Part shown: in pieces, positions 50,979 through 63,561 of the stretch
Layout of the letters: each line of letters begins with the position of its first letter
Numbering within the stretch: position 1 is the stretch's first letter
NCBI RefSeq assembly: GCF_004379255.2
Contig: NC_056052.1
Location: 11,587,708-11,651,707, forward strand
From: Salvia splendens
Taxonomy: Eukaryota > Streptophyta > Magnoliopsida > Lamiales > Lamiaceae
Length of the DNA stretch: 64,000 nucleotides
Direction of reading: 5' to 3'
Program-made: the position numbers and the translations under genes
Notes under the pieces: model-generated
What the model saw: the letters and a program-made list of their open reading frames with translations, nothing else
The model's database searches: none
What the model was told of the DNA's origin: nothing

Positions 50979-53900
50979 TCAGTAGATCAACACTTGTTTC
51001 TCCGGCTTCCTGTCGCGCCAAATGATCTTAGAATCAACAACAACTTCTGGTTTCATAATTGGACGGTCTCCCATAAACTCTTCCGGTAACTTTACGCCAT
51101 CCACATCACCTTTACCTGCGACGAACTCCCAAAGAAGACTGACATGAAAAACATTGTGAATGCAGCTCCCTTCCGGCAGGTGCAAGCGATATGCCACAGG
51201 ACCTACAGGCTACATGATCTCGAAGGGCCCATAATAACGCTTTGCTAACTTGGCAGATTGGGGTCTTGCTACAGAGTGCTGACGATAAGGTTGAAGCTTT
51301 AACCAAACTAAGTCGCCAACTTCAAACTCGACATGGCGGCGGTGCCTGTTGGCTGCTGCTGTGATCCGCTGTTGTGCACGTTCAATATTTCTTCGAAGCA
51401 CAACCAATAACTCGCTCCGTTGGCGAATAAGATCAGCGACAAGAGGATGAGTTTTCACCGACGGCGGGGCCGCCACCAACGGTGGGGGTTCTCGCCCGTA
51501 GAGCGCCTTGTACGATGACATTCCCAAACCCGAATGACGAAAACAATTAAAGGAAAATTCCACCCATGGAAGAAAATTCGACCACTTCGACGGTTTATCC
51601 GCAGTGAAGGTCCGCAAATACTGTTCAAGGCCCCTATTCCGAACCTCCGTTCGACCATCAGATTGGGGATGATAGGCGGTCGTGAAATGAAGTTTAGTGC
51701 CACTCAACCGCATAATCTCCTCCCATACTGCATTCAAGAAGACCGAGTCTCTGTCCGAAACCAACGTCTTAGGAAATCCATGATGACGAACTACCACATT
51801 CACAAATAACCGAGCCACTCACATAGTGTTGAAACGAGTAGGTAGTGGGGAAAATGTGCATATTTGGATAACCGGTCCACCACCACCATAATAGTAGTAT
51901 ACCCTCGAGACTGTGGCAGCCCAGTGATGAAATCCATCGAAACATCCTCCCATACCTGCGATGGCACTGGTAATGACTGTAATAGCCCCGCCGGCTTTTG
52001 GGTCGAATATTTAGTGGATTGACACACAATGCACTCATCAACAAATTTCTTAACATCCTTACGCATCCCCGGCCAAAAAAACCTGCTGCCAAAAGGAGAA
52101 ATGTTCGTTCATGACCCGGGTGACCCGCCGAAGGTGAGCAATGGTGTTCCTCTAAGAGCTGTCTCCTCGTCGTTGACTGTGGACTAACTAATACCCTTCG
52201 ATCGTAGTATATGAGACCATCCACCACTGTCAGATGTGGCGATGCCTCCCCCGCTGTAATTTTCGCGTGGAGCTCGATCAAGTCCGGGAGAGTAGCTACC
52301 TCCTCACGTAATCGATGCAGCACCAGCGCCATTGGTCGCACCACAGTGATAAATGCCTGCGCGTCCCTGCTGTCGAGCTCGACATGCTTATCTTCCTGCA
52401 CCGGAACAGCCGCTGCCCCTACGGTCGGCGGTTCATCGTTAGGCTCCTCCCTCCGGGATAAAGCATATGCCGCTTTATTCATAATGCCCTTCTTATACTC
52501 AATTTTAAATTTGTATCCCATCAACTTTATGATGTAAAGTTGTTGGTCCGGTGTCTGCACAACCTACTGCAGGAGCTCCTTCAAACTCTTCTGATCACTG
52601 CGAATAATGAATTCCCTACCCAATAAATACTGTCTCCACTTTTGAACTGCTTCAACTATTGCATACAACTCCTTATCATAGGTCGAGGCCACACGCCGAC
52701 AAGGCCCAAGCTTCTTGCTGAAAAAAGCAATGGGGTGATTATCCTCTACAGCATAACGCCAATCCCCACGTCAGATGCGTCCGTTTCCACACAAAACTGA
52801 AGCTTAAAATTGGGCAGACGTAGTACCGGAGCCGAAGTCATTGCTATCTTTAAAGCCGCAAAGGCTGACTCTGTCGCTGAATTCCACACAAAGGCCTCCT
52901 TCTTTAAAAGATCAGTCAACGGGGCAGCGATCATGGCATAATGTTCAACAAACCTGCGGTAATATCCCGTGGGCCCCAAAAACCCACGCAGCTATTTTAC
53001 CGTCTTGGGAATGGGCCAGGCTGTCATGGCGTCGATTTTCGACGGGTCCGCCTTCAATAGGCCATCCGAGGGGAGGTGACCCAAATACTCCACCATTGAA
53101 CTACAAAAAGTGCATTTAGAGAGCTTCACGAAAAATTGGTTGGTTGTGAGTATAGTGAGGACAACCGCCAAGTGCTCCGAGTGGGTCTCCAAAGTTGGGC
53201 TGTACAGGAGTATATCATCGGAGAATACAATCACACACTTCCCCAGTAATGGTTGAAAAATAGCATTAATAGTGGCCTGAAAAGTGGAAGGTGCATTTGT
53301 AAGCCCAAACGGCATCACCAGGAATTCAAGGTGCCCGTCATGCGTCCTGAAAGTTGTCTTAAATATATCCTCTTCATGCATCCGTAACTGTTGATAACCC
53401 TGACCGAAGATCCAGCTTAGTGAAGAATTTGGCACTGCCCAATTCATCAAATAATTCATCCGCTGTGGGAATGGGGAAGTGATCTGGGACTGTTGCTGCA
53501 TTAAGAGCATGATATTGATACAAAACTGAAATGTACCATCCTTATTACGAATGAGAAACACTGGGGAAGAAAAAGGACTCTGACTGCGCTGTATGATCCC
53601 CTGCTCCAACATGTCTCTCACCTGTTTCTCAATCTCGGCCTTATGAAAATATGGGTAGTGATACGGCCGCACATTAATCGGCTTTGTATTGGGCAAAAGG
53701 TGTATCCGATGATCGAAAAGGCGCTGCGGTGGCATGCCCCGGGGCTGACTGAAAACTGACCTGTACTGTTCCAAAACACCAATAATGATATCCGACAGAT
53801 TAGCCGTGAACCTCTCCTCTGAATCCCCTGTCACAATCCACGAGTCTTCATCAATAGGTAAAATTTCATAAAACTCATTGTCAGCTGCGTGCGCTGTCAA

Positions 53901-54411
53901 CTTTGACAGCAATTGAAGAGAAATCTGTCTCGGAGATGGTGGTACCGTCTCTGTTGAACTCCAAAGTCTTTTCAACAAAATCAGCGGATATCTTTCCCAA
54001 TGAGTCCAGCCACTTCATCCCAAAGATCACATCCGGGTCGTAGTGAGCAAGGATATGTAAATCAACCAAAAACAACGTACCTTGGATGGCCAGCTTCTCC
54101 TGACGGGCGATGTGAGTGCATGATAAGGAGGCTCTGTTCCCCACAAAGACCCGAAACGGTCGAATAGGCGAAAGTTCCAACTGCAACGATTCTGCTATCC
54201 ACGGATGTATGAAATCCAAAGTGGCGCCTGTGTCGTTAATCATTGGTAGCTCCAGTTTATCCACTCTCCGGTCCGACCTATCCATCCTAGATTCTAGTTG
54301 ATCAAAACGCTCCATCATTCTCTCAATACCCTGTGCGATCGGGTCAACGATCGCTTTACCGGTGTTACGCGACGGGCCTATCGGCGTTGCGTTCGCGCCG
54401 GTCGGTCTCAC
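50979..54411 (-). pseudogene. gypsy polyprotein pseudogene (gag remnant-PR-RT-RH-INT-chromodomain-like)
   Basis: A gag start MATHNNTNTEPAS at about 54450 runs into a stop. A frame from 54411 has GIERMMERFDQLESRMD and then passes directly to the protease INDTGATLDF (catalytic Asp near 54234), so the capsid and zinc knuckle are deleted. Reverse transcriptase (53978-52992) has KAEIEKQVRDMLEQGII, MPFGLTNAPSTFQ and VIVFSDDILLYS, so the DD pair is kept. RNase H starts near FCVETDASDVGIGVML (52760) and continues in another frame to KLMGYKFKIEYKKGIMN. Integrase has [23 protein letters not shown] and YHPQSDGRTEV. A chromodomain-like end (PIMKPEVVVDSKIIWRDRKP) finishes at 50979. Several frameshifts separate these parts, so no functional polyprotein is made. 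A chromovirus lineage is likely from the C-terminal region. Confidence 0.88.
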
Positions 54412-54472
54412 GAGGCGGGTTCGGTGTTGGTGTTGTTGTGTGTAGCCATGAGTACGGGATGAAAGCCCCAGA

Positions 54473-55055
54473 TATTACAGACATACTTCGTAACGAACCC
54501 AGTTAACGATCGTCTCCTGAAAGATGGATGAAATAATCTGGCAGCAGCGACGGCTTGGAGGAAGAATACCCAACGGCTGGCGTGGAACTAGGGTTCCGTC
54601 GGCAGCTATTTGATTGTTGCGTGAATTGCAAGACAAATTGTGTAGGGAAAATATTTCATTAAAAAATATGGTCAATGAAATACCCTATTTATAGACTAAG
54701 GACCCTAGGGCAGTTCGACTTAACCTAGACGTTCGAGAAAGAACCACAAAGAAAACCCGAACGTGACTTATATTTTTGGCCTGACACAACAGAATTAAAA
54801 TAACATCTCAAAATATAATATTCTAAATAAACAAAAATAAAAGGCAACAACTAACTAAGGAAACTCTTGCTCCCTCAATTCTCGTATCGGTCTGGTGGCT
54901 TCAAACCTTATCTCGGCCTTAATGATCGCGTGGCAGTGGCATTGCTCACGTTGGGTTCGTCCGCTGCCTCACTCGTATCTGGTATCTCCTCCGAACTGCT
55001 GTCATTCCCCTTCTCATCCTCCTTGCTATAGGTTGAGCCAGTAGAGCTCGTGTCA
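54473..55055 (-). repeat. 5' LTR of the gypsy element
   Basis: 583 bp, same length as the 3' LTR. The inner end reads TATTACAG where the other LTR has TGTTACAG, a mutation of the terminal dinucleotide. The outer end GCTCGTGTCA is intact. Confidence 0.88.
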
Positions 55056-55060
55056 TAGAT
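55056..55060. repeat. 5-bp target duplication of the gypsy element, right copy
   Basis: TAGAT, identical to 50292-50296. Confidence 0.85.
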
Positions 55061-56060
55061 TCATATGAGACTCCTAATGTCGGACAGAGGAGGCACTATA
55101 TCAATAAAAATCTAACATATACGTATATTAAATACAAAATTGAAGATTTTTTTAGTAGTCATTTATGCATAAAAATATTAATGAAATGTCGAATTATGTG
55201 TCAAACATGAAGAAATAATAATAATAGTTGTACTTAATTCCAACCCATCGGGTCAGCCATCGGATTTCGGGTCTGGCCCACTCGCGTTGCAGACTAATCG
55301 GGTAGAAAATTTTGAAATCTAACCCTCTAAATTTTGCGAGCTATTCGGGTCATCCCACAAGTTGCAGAGTGCACTAACATTCATACATATAAGCAAGTAC
55401 AAATCTCACTATGTATTTCCATGTCAAAATTGAAATTAATACACATTCTGGCCTTTTTATTCAAAAATGCCAAAAAAAAACAAAAAATTCACTAGTTGAC
55501 ATTATAGGTTAACTTAAAAGAAATGAGTATTAGTAGTGATTCAATTATAAAAATTAAATAAAATTAGAATGAAAAAGAACAAAAAATATATAGATCAAAC
55601 GCCAAAAATGGGATATAGAATCCTAATATAGTAAAATTGTTAGTACAAATTTTTGCCTTCAAGATTTGAATTACCGAGTATGATTAATGTGTATAAGTTT
55701 GCCAAATAATAAATGGATAGCATCACCATCAACAACAACAAACCATAGTAAGCTGGCATAAAAACTGATGCTCAGGATTGGTGTTGCAAATCTGTCCCTC
55801 CGTAAATAACATCGATGCTCAAGGATTAGTGTTTTCATCTAAAGCGGAATACTCAATATTTAGTGATATTGATTCCTAAATTATAAATTTTAGTTGAATT
55901 CAATATTAGAGTATCTATCTAAAAATAACCTAAAATGTGCTATCATACTATTTATCTTTTTATCAAACGTGCCTGTATAATATTCACAAATCACAATTAA
56001 TACTAATGGCTTTAATTTATGTAGCTACCAAACAAGTACTACATATAATTAATTCATCAT
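55061..56060. other. Intergenic, with a hAT-like MITE fragment
   Basis: At about 55240-55370 clustered CGGGTC words (CCATCGGGTCAGCCATCGG, CGGGTCTGGCCC) resemble the interior of hAT-like MITEs, but no ends or 8-bp sites were found. No gene otherwise. Confidence 0.4.
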
Positions 56061-56063
56061 TAA

Positions 56064-56333
56064 GAGCATCTCCAATGCACGGATGTCAACGTCAACCCTT
56101 TCGCGTTCAACGAGCCGTATATATACAGTTTAAAAAAAAATTAATATCGGACGTCCGACCCGGACGTCCGTCCCACGCCACAATGGCGGACGTTCGCCCG
56201 CCCGTCGCCCGGACGTCTGAGGACATCCGACGTCCTTACGGGACGTCCGTATCCGAGTTGCTTCGTTACAATGGCGGACGTCCCGGTCGCCCGTCGCGGA
56301 TGTCCGACCGGACGTCCGCCATTGGAGATGCTC
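56064..56333. mobile_element. Harbinger MITE of the element D family (270 bp)
   Basis: Ends GAGCATCTCCAATGC and GCCATTGGAGATGCTC within TTAA flanks. Filled with GGACGTCCG words like those in the arms of element D. Non-coding. Confidence 0.8.
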
Positions 56334-56336
56334 TTA

Positions 56337-57176
56337 ATTTCAACTTCCCGAGCGAACTGCTTTAAAATTGCTTACTATAAAGTATAAACCCGACCAACTA
56401 CTAATCTTATGAACTATAATTAATTTATATGTATTTTATGCACTATCTATTAAGTACGTTACGTAGAAGATTATACAAACCAACTCATATTTTGAATATG
56501 ATGGAGTATCTCTTAATTTATACTAGGATAAATTTAAAATTACTTATGGTTAAATATTTTTGTTTAGACTGAGACTAATAACTATATAGTAATGCGTACA
56601 AAGTATTTAATAACCATATATGGTATTCGGTTGTCATGACTAATATCATGAGACTATCCATCCATATAGGATTAAGTTGTGAGATTATTTTAGTTGGAGG
56701 GGAAGCTATGACTAATTATCATGAGACTATCCATTTAGGATTAAGTTGAAGGGTTCAATCTTATGAATCAAATATGATACATATTTAATCATGAGATTTA
56801 ATCTTGCTAACGGAACATCTCCCTAGTAGACGGAACATAACTTATAACATTAGTGATGAATCTTATAAAAGTTTTTACGGACACAATTACTTCGACAACC
56901 ACTCATTATTTCGTGGGAATAATTTATTTTCGTTGTCTTGAAAGCAACTCTTATTCCGTATATTATTTTTATTCTGCTTGGTTCATTCTACGTATCTCGC
57001 TACCAATATATATTCGTTTTGGGCACGTTTTTTCGACTTTTTATTTCTGCTATTTCTTTTATAAATAAGGTAACTCGAAATTTGTTGACCACGTCTACAA
57101 ACTTATGATATGAACGAACTTCTTTCAAATTTACTCAATAACTAAATATTTCCCCACTTCTTTAAAAATAAACTAC
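56337..57176. other. Intergenic, AT-rich
   Basis: A phrase CATGAGACTATCCAT occurs twice (near 56647 and 56719) in a short local duplication. No gene recognised. Confidence 0.4.
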
Positions 57177-57178
57177 TA

Positions 57179-57402
57179 CTCCCTCCTTTGCACAAAAATA
57201 TACACTCTTTCCTTTTTAGTCCGTTCCACAAGAATATACACTTTCTAATTTTAAAAACTTGTTTATCTCTATTGAGGTGAGACCATGTCTCCACTAACAA
57301 TACTTTAATTACTTTTTTCTCTCTACCTCTCTTTTACTTTACCAATTTTATATTAAAATCTGTGCTGAATCCAAAGTGCATATTCTTTTGGGACGGAGGA
57401 AG
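57179..57402. mobile_element. Stowaway-like MITE (224 bp)
   Basis: Begins CTCCCTCCTTTGC after TA and ends GGGACGGAGGAAG before TA. The arms pair (CACAAAAATATACACT against AGTGCATATTCTTTTG). Confidence 0.78.
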
Positions 57403-59299
57403 TATCATTTTATCATTTTAAATCGTCTTTTAATTAGATCAATTTTAAGGAATAAATTTTTTTTGAGTTTCATTTTCAGCTAACAATACTCCAATCATTT
57501 TTTTCTTTCTATCTCTATCTATCTTTACTAATTACATATTAAAACCTGTGTCGTTTCAAAATTAGTCTATTTTTAGGGGACGGATCGAGTATCTCATTGA
57601 AGTAATAAGCATTTATACATCAAAATTATTCGCATATTAATTTATAAAACCTTTCCTATCACTTTTTTATATCTCTCATAATTTGTGTCTATCTACAAAT
57701 AAAACTATTTTACAGAGAATACCATGCGATGTTATAAGATTAAAACAAGTTTTATATATCAACCATATTATTATTGGGGTTTGCCGTGGAAGATTTTGTA
57801 AATTAAACAAATCAAACGCACGATCTACTTGGTTGATTATTTAGATTTAATCTACTCGTGCAAATTAACCTGTTGTATGCAAAGAATTTGAATTAAATCA
57901 TGTTTTAGGTGTAATTAAAACTCTAAACATAAATTCCCACTTAGAAAAATCGATATATTAATGATTCTCCAAATAATTAAAGTGGCTTGCTTCTTCTCAA
58001 CGTGATGGATCTTCAGGACTCGACCTGAGATCTGACTATTTCCCAAATTTGTATTTTAATCTTAAAGTAGGTAAGCTTATAAAAATATATAGGTCACGAA
58101 TAGAGAAGAGACGGAATTCACATTCTAAATAGGTGTAAAAATTTCGATCCCTATTTGGGGGTCGAACTTTGGGTATAGAGACTTATGTCTTTGTCTTTCA
58201 TCTATTCAACGTTGATAAACTTATGTTTGGGCCACATATATTTTTAATTTAATTAATTAAATTGAGCTCCACTTAATTCAAGCAAAAATAGAATATTATT
58301 ATCAGCCACGACAACAAAATAGTATTTGACTGTTAATCCAAATATGAAATTATTGGCTCCCTCTTTAATTTAGTTATTTCCTACGCTTAAATACAAATAT
58401 TTATTAATTAGTTAAAGTCTGATATTGACTTAATTAACAATCCTAGCACCATTAGACGCTGATTACCAATATCCAAAATATCACGATTCATGAAATATAA
58501 AAAAATTGTACCTTTTGAAAAATCAAAGTAATCCATAATCAATATTGTATACCCAGAATTAAATATATGAATTAAGAAATAAGAATCACCGAGACTTCAT
58601 TTTTCAGTAAATAACAATAAAGACAACACTTGTTTCACTGTTATATCCGTCGATGCTATACCACACTAGTGTAATTTATTTCCATAAGGCTAGAAATATG
58701 CAGACTAACACTGTAATCTTCTGCGACTAGGTAGTCAAAGTCTATTTAGGTTGTGAAATATCATTTCTCTTTTGCGAAAAAAGATTGCATTACTTTACTG
58801 TGGAACTACACTCATAGCCAGTCAACACAATAAAAAAAGTTTGACTTGTTTGTATCTTATACATTTAAATGTTATAAAACATCTTATAATAAAACACATT
58901 GGGACAAAATAATCCATTTTATTGATTGAAAAATAAATGAAGAATATTTACACCATACACAACACTCGCAAAGATCATTTAAAGTATACAAATCAGTTCC
59001 TTAATGTTTAGCAATTCTTATGTCCTTTTTGGTATAATAAAATGGAATAAAGCAATAGTTGTAATATAGAGCATAGATATATTTTTCAGATTTGAATATT
59101 TACAAAATCATATACCTTGAATAACTATACCTACTAATAACTATTAATCAAAACTGTAACTAAATTCTAAAACAGTTATTTTTCATATAATATTCAATTT
59201 CTATATATTTTGAGGTTACCAGATACAAAAGTGAAACTATTTAAGGAAAAACAGTTCCATTCTTTTTATATTCTTCACAGTTATCAAGATTTAAGAAAT
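57403..59299. other. Intergenic, AT-rich, transposon relics
   Basis: An eroded Stowaway-like right end (GGGGACGGATCGAG) lies near 57578-57591. Text near 57780-58260 resembles a decayed LTR but has no clear boundary. No coding frame or RNA gene seen. Confidence 0.4.
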
Positions 59300-59318
59300 T
59301 TAAAAACAGCCCCCCCCA

Positions 59319-59324
59319 CACGTG
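59319..59324. promoter_or_regulatory. G-box (CACGTG) 1 upstream of the BBX gene
   Basis: CACGTG in the context CACACGTGAGTCAG, about 600 bp before the start codon. G-boxes bind bZIP and bHLH factors such as HY5 and PIFs. Confidence 0.55.
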
Positions 59325-59349
59325 AGTCAGAATGAACTCCGAACTTCCA

Positions 59350-59355
59350 CACGTG
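59350..59355. promoter_or_regulatory. G-box (CACGTG) 2 upstream of the BBX gene
   Basis: CACGTG in CCACACGTGGGTTAG, 31 bp after the first. The flanks CCACACGTGG are nearly palindromic beyond the core. Confidence 0.55.
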
Positions 59356-59468
59356 GGTTAGCCACTGACTTGGTCCCATTTTTTTTATAAAAGATATCAA
59401 ATTTTTTTAGCAAAAATTAAATATATTTTCTCTCTATACTTAATAAATAAAATAACAATTCAAAACCT

Positions 59469-59474
59469 CACGTG
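59469..59474. promoter_or_regulatory. G-box (CACGTG) 3 upstream of the BBX gene
   Basis: CACGTG in CCTCACGTGTCAC, about 445 bp before the start codon; ACGTGTC also fits an ABRE-type core. Confidence 0.55.
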
Positions 59475-59917
59475 TCACATTTAAGTGAGGTGGAGGGAGA
59501 GAGGATGCAAATTTCTTGTTAATATAAATTAAATACTTCTTTATTGGATCTTGTATCATTTGAAAATGACACGAATTGTAATGATATATTAGAAATATAA
59601 TATAAAAAGGGAAAGAGAAAGTAAAAAAATGAGTAAAATATGAAATAAAAATTCAATATTATCCAAAACAGAATTATTTTGGGTAGATGAAGAGAATATG
59701 ATATAGTTGGGCCAAAAGCAATGCCCAAATAATTTATGTAAGGCCCAGTGTTAAATCCAAATTAATACTGTCAAAATACAATAGAATCTGTGCAGTGCGA
59801 GTTGCAATCAATGCTAGAGAGAGAGAGAGAAGTATCTTCTTCCACACAGCTATCACGATTTATAGGAATTTCGCAAGTGGATTTCCATCGTCCATAGCTT
59901 AATCTCGTCCAAACAAT

Positions 59918-62900
59918 ATGAAGATTCAGTGCAACGTCTGCGAGAAGGCGGAGGCCAACGTCCTCTGCTGCGCCGACGAGGCGGCGCTCTGCTTGCCCTG
60001 TGATCAGAAGGTTCACGCCGCCAATAAGCTCGCCGGTAAACACCAGAGGGTCCCGCTCTCCACCGCCTCTACGCAGATGCCAAAGTGCGATATTTGCCAG
60101 GTTGGATCCTTTACCTCTCTCTCTCTCTCTAGCAAAATCTCTTCGACTAATTTTCAATTGAGTTGCTCAAATGTTATTGGAGCTAGGTTAAACTATTATA
60201 AAATTTTTAGATTTCATTATTCATATATTAATGTACAAAATTAACATGTGCAAATGCAATACTTGATAATTGTATTGTAAATTAATTTGTTATGTGTATC
60301 TCTTATAGGATTGGATAAATACTGTTGATTTTATGCTTTGTGTGTTTGACTTGTATAGATAAAATATCTGTCCAATGATTACACTTATTTGTGTGAAGTT
60401 GAGAGCTTGTTTTTGTGTTGATATATTATTGGTGAGGGGTGTGTGGTTTTGATTATCATATTGCTTATCCAACTCATATTTCGGGTCAAAAGAGACGGAG
60501 AAAGGGAGGAAATATGAGAGGAAAGAAAATTTCTTATTTTGGGAATCGGATGAAGTTTTAGACTTACGAATTGCACATTAGATTGTGATCTATCATCCTT
60601 GTTTGATTGTCTTGATGAACTTCCCATTAAAGATGTGCTATGAGTTTAATATATCGGCGTCTATCGGTAACAGCTCCTGCTGCTCAATCTGAAACATGTA
60701 CGGAATCTCAGTCTGAGATGGTGGTTGGGTTTTATTTGTCTCTAGATGAAGTATTTCATAGTTGTTTGAGGGCATGACATATCTCTTCGGTCTTGACCCA
60801 GCAAGCAGGGTACTGAGGGCTGTTAATGTTGGATGCTGAAGCATATATCATGTATCTGCGACCGACTGTTGTTTTTATCGAGATATTGACGAAACTTGTT
60901 ATCCATTTGTAATGGGGGTCATAAATCTTGATCATTCTACGCTAAAATGTCAATAACTCTCCTTATCATACCATCACTTATTATATTCTCAATCTGAAAC
61001 ATGTAGCTCTCTGCTAAACGTATGTTAAAGGCGCAATGTGCCAAGTTCGAAATGGTTCCGATCTCTCATTTAGGACCTCCTCATATTAGCTAGTTGAAAT
61101 CTCTCTTCACATCCTTGTTAATGGTTTTCTCAGTGGCTCCCTTATTCTTGAAACATGAGAAAGGCAAGGATAAAATAGAAAGAGCATATTTGTATCAACA
61201 CGTCAGTTTTAACAAACATTGGTCTACCTGACTTCATAGGATAGCATGGAAATATAGCCAAGTTTATAAAAGCACAATTATTTATTTTCTTATAAACGAA
61301 ATTTTAATTTTTCTTAATTGTCCAACTCATCCTAATTTTAGTGAAATCGAAATTGAGTTGGCAGATAGAAAATCCTAAGTGGACGAAAACGAAGAAAATT
61401 AGTGATTTCTCCACAGTCTGCCAAATCTGTTGATGAACTCCATCTCCATCTCCATCTCCATCTCCCTTTCATTCTTGTGCCTACAATGTGAGCTTCCTTT
61501 GGTTTGTAATTTCATTTTCATTATAATATATTATTTTGCCATAGGCAACAAAGTCATGGACAAGTCTGTTGGGTACACCAGTTTATTCAATTGTTCTGTT
61601 ACCCCTTTGTTTTTCCTTTATCTGTTTCCCTTTTGTGACACCACGGCTTTTGCAGAAAATTTACTCTTCTCTGAATTGGTGAAATATCTATTAAGTTAGT
61701 TGTTGTTGTGCTATTCCCATTGTCCTGTTACTCATGTCATTCCAGAATTCTACTGTTTATATTCTAATTATGGATCTTCTCCATGCCTCTAAATGTGCTT
61801 CCATTTGTGCCATTTTTTTGCATGAGCGGCAGGTTGAGTCAATTGATGGAGTTAGAGACAGGAAAGTGTTAGCGAAAATACAATGTAATTTTTGAGAAAA
61901 TAAGTAAATATATTCCAACAAGATGACGGCATTTGATGCCTAAACACACCTAATAGTCTGGTCAGTCTATGATTGATATCGTGCTAGATTGCTAATGTTA
62001 CACCCCTGCATCTGTTTTTCTCCCTCTCTAAGGGTGTTCTTGAAATTATGCTGATCCAAAAAACCAATTATTATGCCAATGTCTTCCAAATTGCTCTCTC
62101 ATACTGTTGGCTAATTTAATTCCCTATTCAGATATTGTTCCCCTTATCTTCTGTCCTAAGTTGGTAGTTATGTTTTAAGACATATAAATTGATTTATGTG
62201 CTCTTGCTCCCATACTATTGGCTATTTAAATTTGCATTCCAGTTTATCGTTCCTCTCACTCTGTCAGCTTCTATCATAACTTGGTACTGCATTTGAGAGA
62301 GAGAGAGAGAGAAATAGATTTATGTACTTTTTTTCTTTATTGTGATATAATGGTATGGAAGTGCTTTAGATGTGATTTAGCAATTTAGCACATGACTTCC
62401 ATTTTTCAGGAGGTCTGTATGTAATCTTCATCAAAGGTAGTTGTCCTTGCTACTGAAACTAACCGTGATTATCATACTAAATGCTTTACTATGCAGGAAA
62501 CTGTTGGCTATTTCTTTTGCTTAGAGGACCGAGCCCTACTTTGCAGAAAATGTGATGTTGCTATACACTCAGCAAATTCCTTAGTATCAGGGCATCAAAG
62601 GTTTTTACTCACAGGAGTTAAGGTAGGCCTTGAGGCTACTGAAGCTCATGCCGAACCATCTCTAGGAAAGGCAAATAATGCTGAGAAAATTTCAGAACCA
62701 GAACCTCATTCTCTTCCGAAGAAGGCCTCCCCAGCATCATCACCTGCTCAATATGGTAAAGGCATGCCTGTTCAAGCTAGCGGATGTGGTGATTTTCCAT
62801 TATCAAAGCTGTCCTTCTCTGGAGGTTCCGCTGGAAGTATTTCGCAGTGGCAGTTTGATGAATTTCTTGGATATGGTGATTTCACTCAGAGCTACAATTT

Positions 62901-63340
62901 CATGGATAAGGAGTCATCTAAGGTATATAACACATAGAGCCTCATATCTTCAGAACACATTTGTATTCACTTTACCAGCTTCAAATTTACATAGAGATTC
63001 TGCATCATGTTCAACTTATTTATCGGATAACCTACACAATCATAACCCTTTTATGAACGTATTTTACCAGGCAGACAGTGGGAAGCTTGGAAGTTCAGAT
63101 AGCTCCCAAATTCTACTAACTGCTGATGGTGAGTTAGAGGGTGATGATTGCCTGGGTCAGGTGCCAGACACATATTGGGCAGTGCCACAGATCACTTCTC
63201 CGCCCACATCATCCGGGCTTTACTGGCCTAAAAGTTTTCAGAATCCACCGGAATCTTCTGCGTTTGTGCCTGACATAAGTTCCCCACCCCTGCATAATCT
63301 CCGTCATGCTACCAACTCAAAGCGGAGGAGACACTCTTGA
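59918..63340 (+). CDS. BBX22: Double B-box zinc-finger protein, BBX22-like, three coding exons
   Basis: Nuclear transcription co-regulator of the BBX group IV type, which acts with HY5 in light signalling and pigment control. Exons 59918-60100, 62497-62922 and 63071-63340 give 292 residues; Arabidopsis BBX22 has about 300. B-box 1 (residues 5-45) has CNVCEKAEANVLCCADEAAL and HAANKLAGKHQRVPLS. B-box 2 (57-98) has CDICQETVGYFFCLEDRALL and HSANSLVSGHQRFLLTGVKV. The wording of both boxes, WQFDEFLGYGDF in the middle and the C-terminal WAVPQITSPPTSSGLYWPK with a basic tail KRRRH are closest to BBX22 among the Arabidopsis members I remember. Intron 1 (2396 bp) separates the two boxes. All junctions are GT-AG and in phase. 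There is no CCT domain, as expected for this group. Upstream lie three G-boxes. BBX20/21 remain possible orthologues. Confidence 0.93.
60101..62496 (+). other. Intron 1 of the BBX gene
   Basis: 2396 bp, donor CAG|GTTGG and acceptor ACTATGCAG. It begins with a (CT)n run at 60115-60132, has a CCATCT repeat near 61441-61465 and a (GA)n run near 62296-62312. I see no nested gene. Unspliced RNA would add 47 codons and stop at 60242, leaving a one-B-box protein. Confidence 0.85.
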
Positions 63341-63555
63341 TGTATCCTATGCTGTTCACAGTCAGAGTCTTGGACGACATAGCTCGTCAGGATTAGGATA
63401 GATGGCGTTACACGTTTTATATTTGTTGTGTGATTTGTATTTTATGCGGTTCAGCTGTCGGATGATTAGATACCCTAGAATGTTGTCGATGGCTCAAGGC
63501 AGAGATGATAGAATTTGTATCTTGGATTTATGATTAGCTGAATCAAAGAGTGTAT

Positions 63556-63561
63556 AATAAA
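63556..63561 (+). terminator. Poly(A) signal (AATAAA) of the BBX gene
   Basis: Exact AATAAA about 215 bp after the stop codon, in an AT-rich context with TTGTAATTGTTT downstream. Confidence 0.6.

Larger units (their letters stand above)
50297..55055 (-). mobile_element. Ty3/gypsy LTR retrotransposon, complete ends, decayed interior (4759 bp)
   Basis: Two 583-bp LTRs (50297-50879 and 54473-55055) flanked by perfect TAGAT target duplications. The polyprotein reads on the minus strand in the order protease, reverse transcriptase, RNase H, integrase, which is the gypsy order. The LTRs differ at about 40 positions by hand count (roughly 7%), so the insertion is not recent. Next to the 5' LTR (54473) the sequence ATCTGGGGCTTTCATCC lacks the middle of the usual tRNA-Met primer site. 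A purine-rich AGAGGGAGT borders the 3' LTR. Most of gag is missing. Confidence 0.92.
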
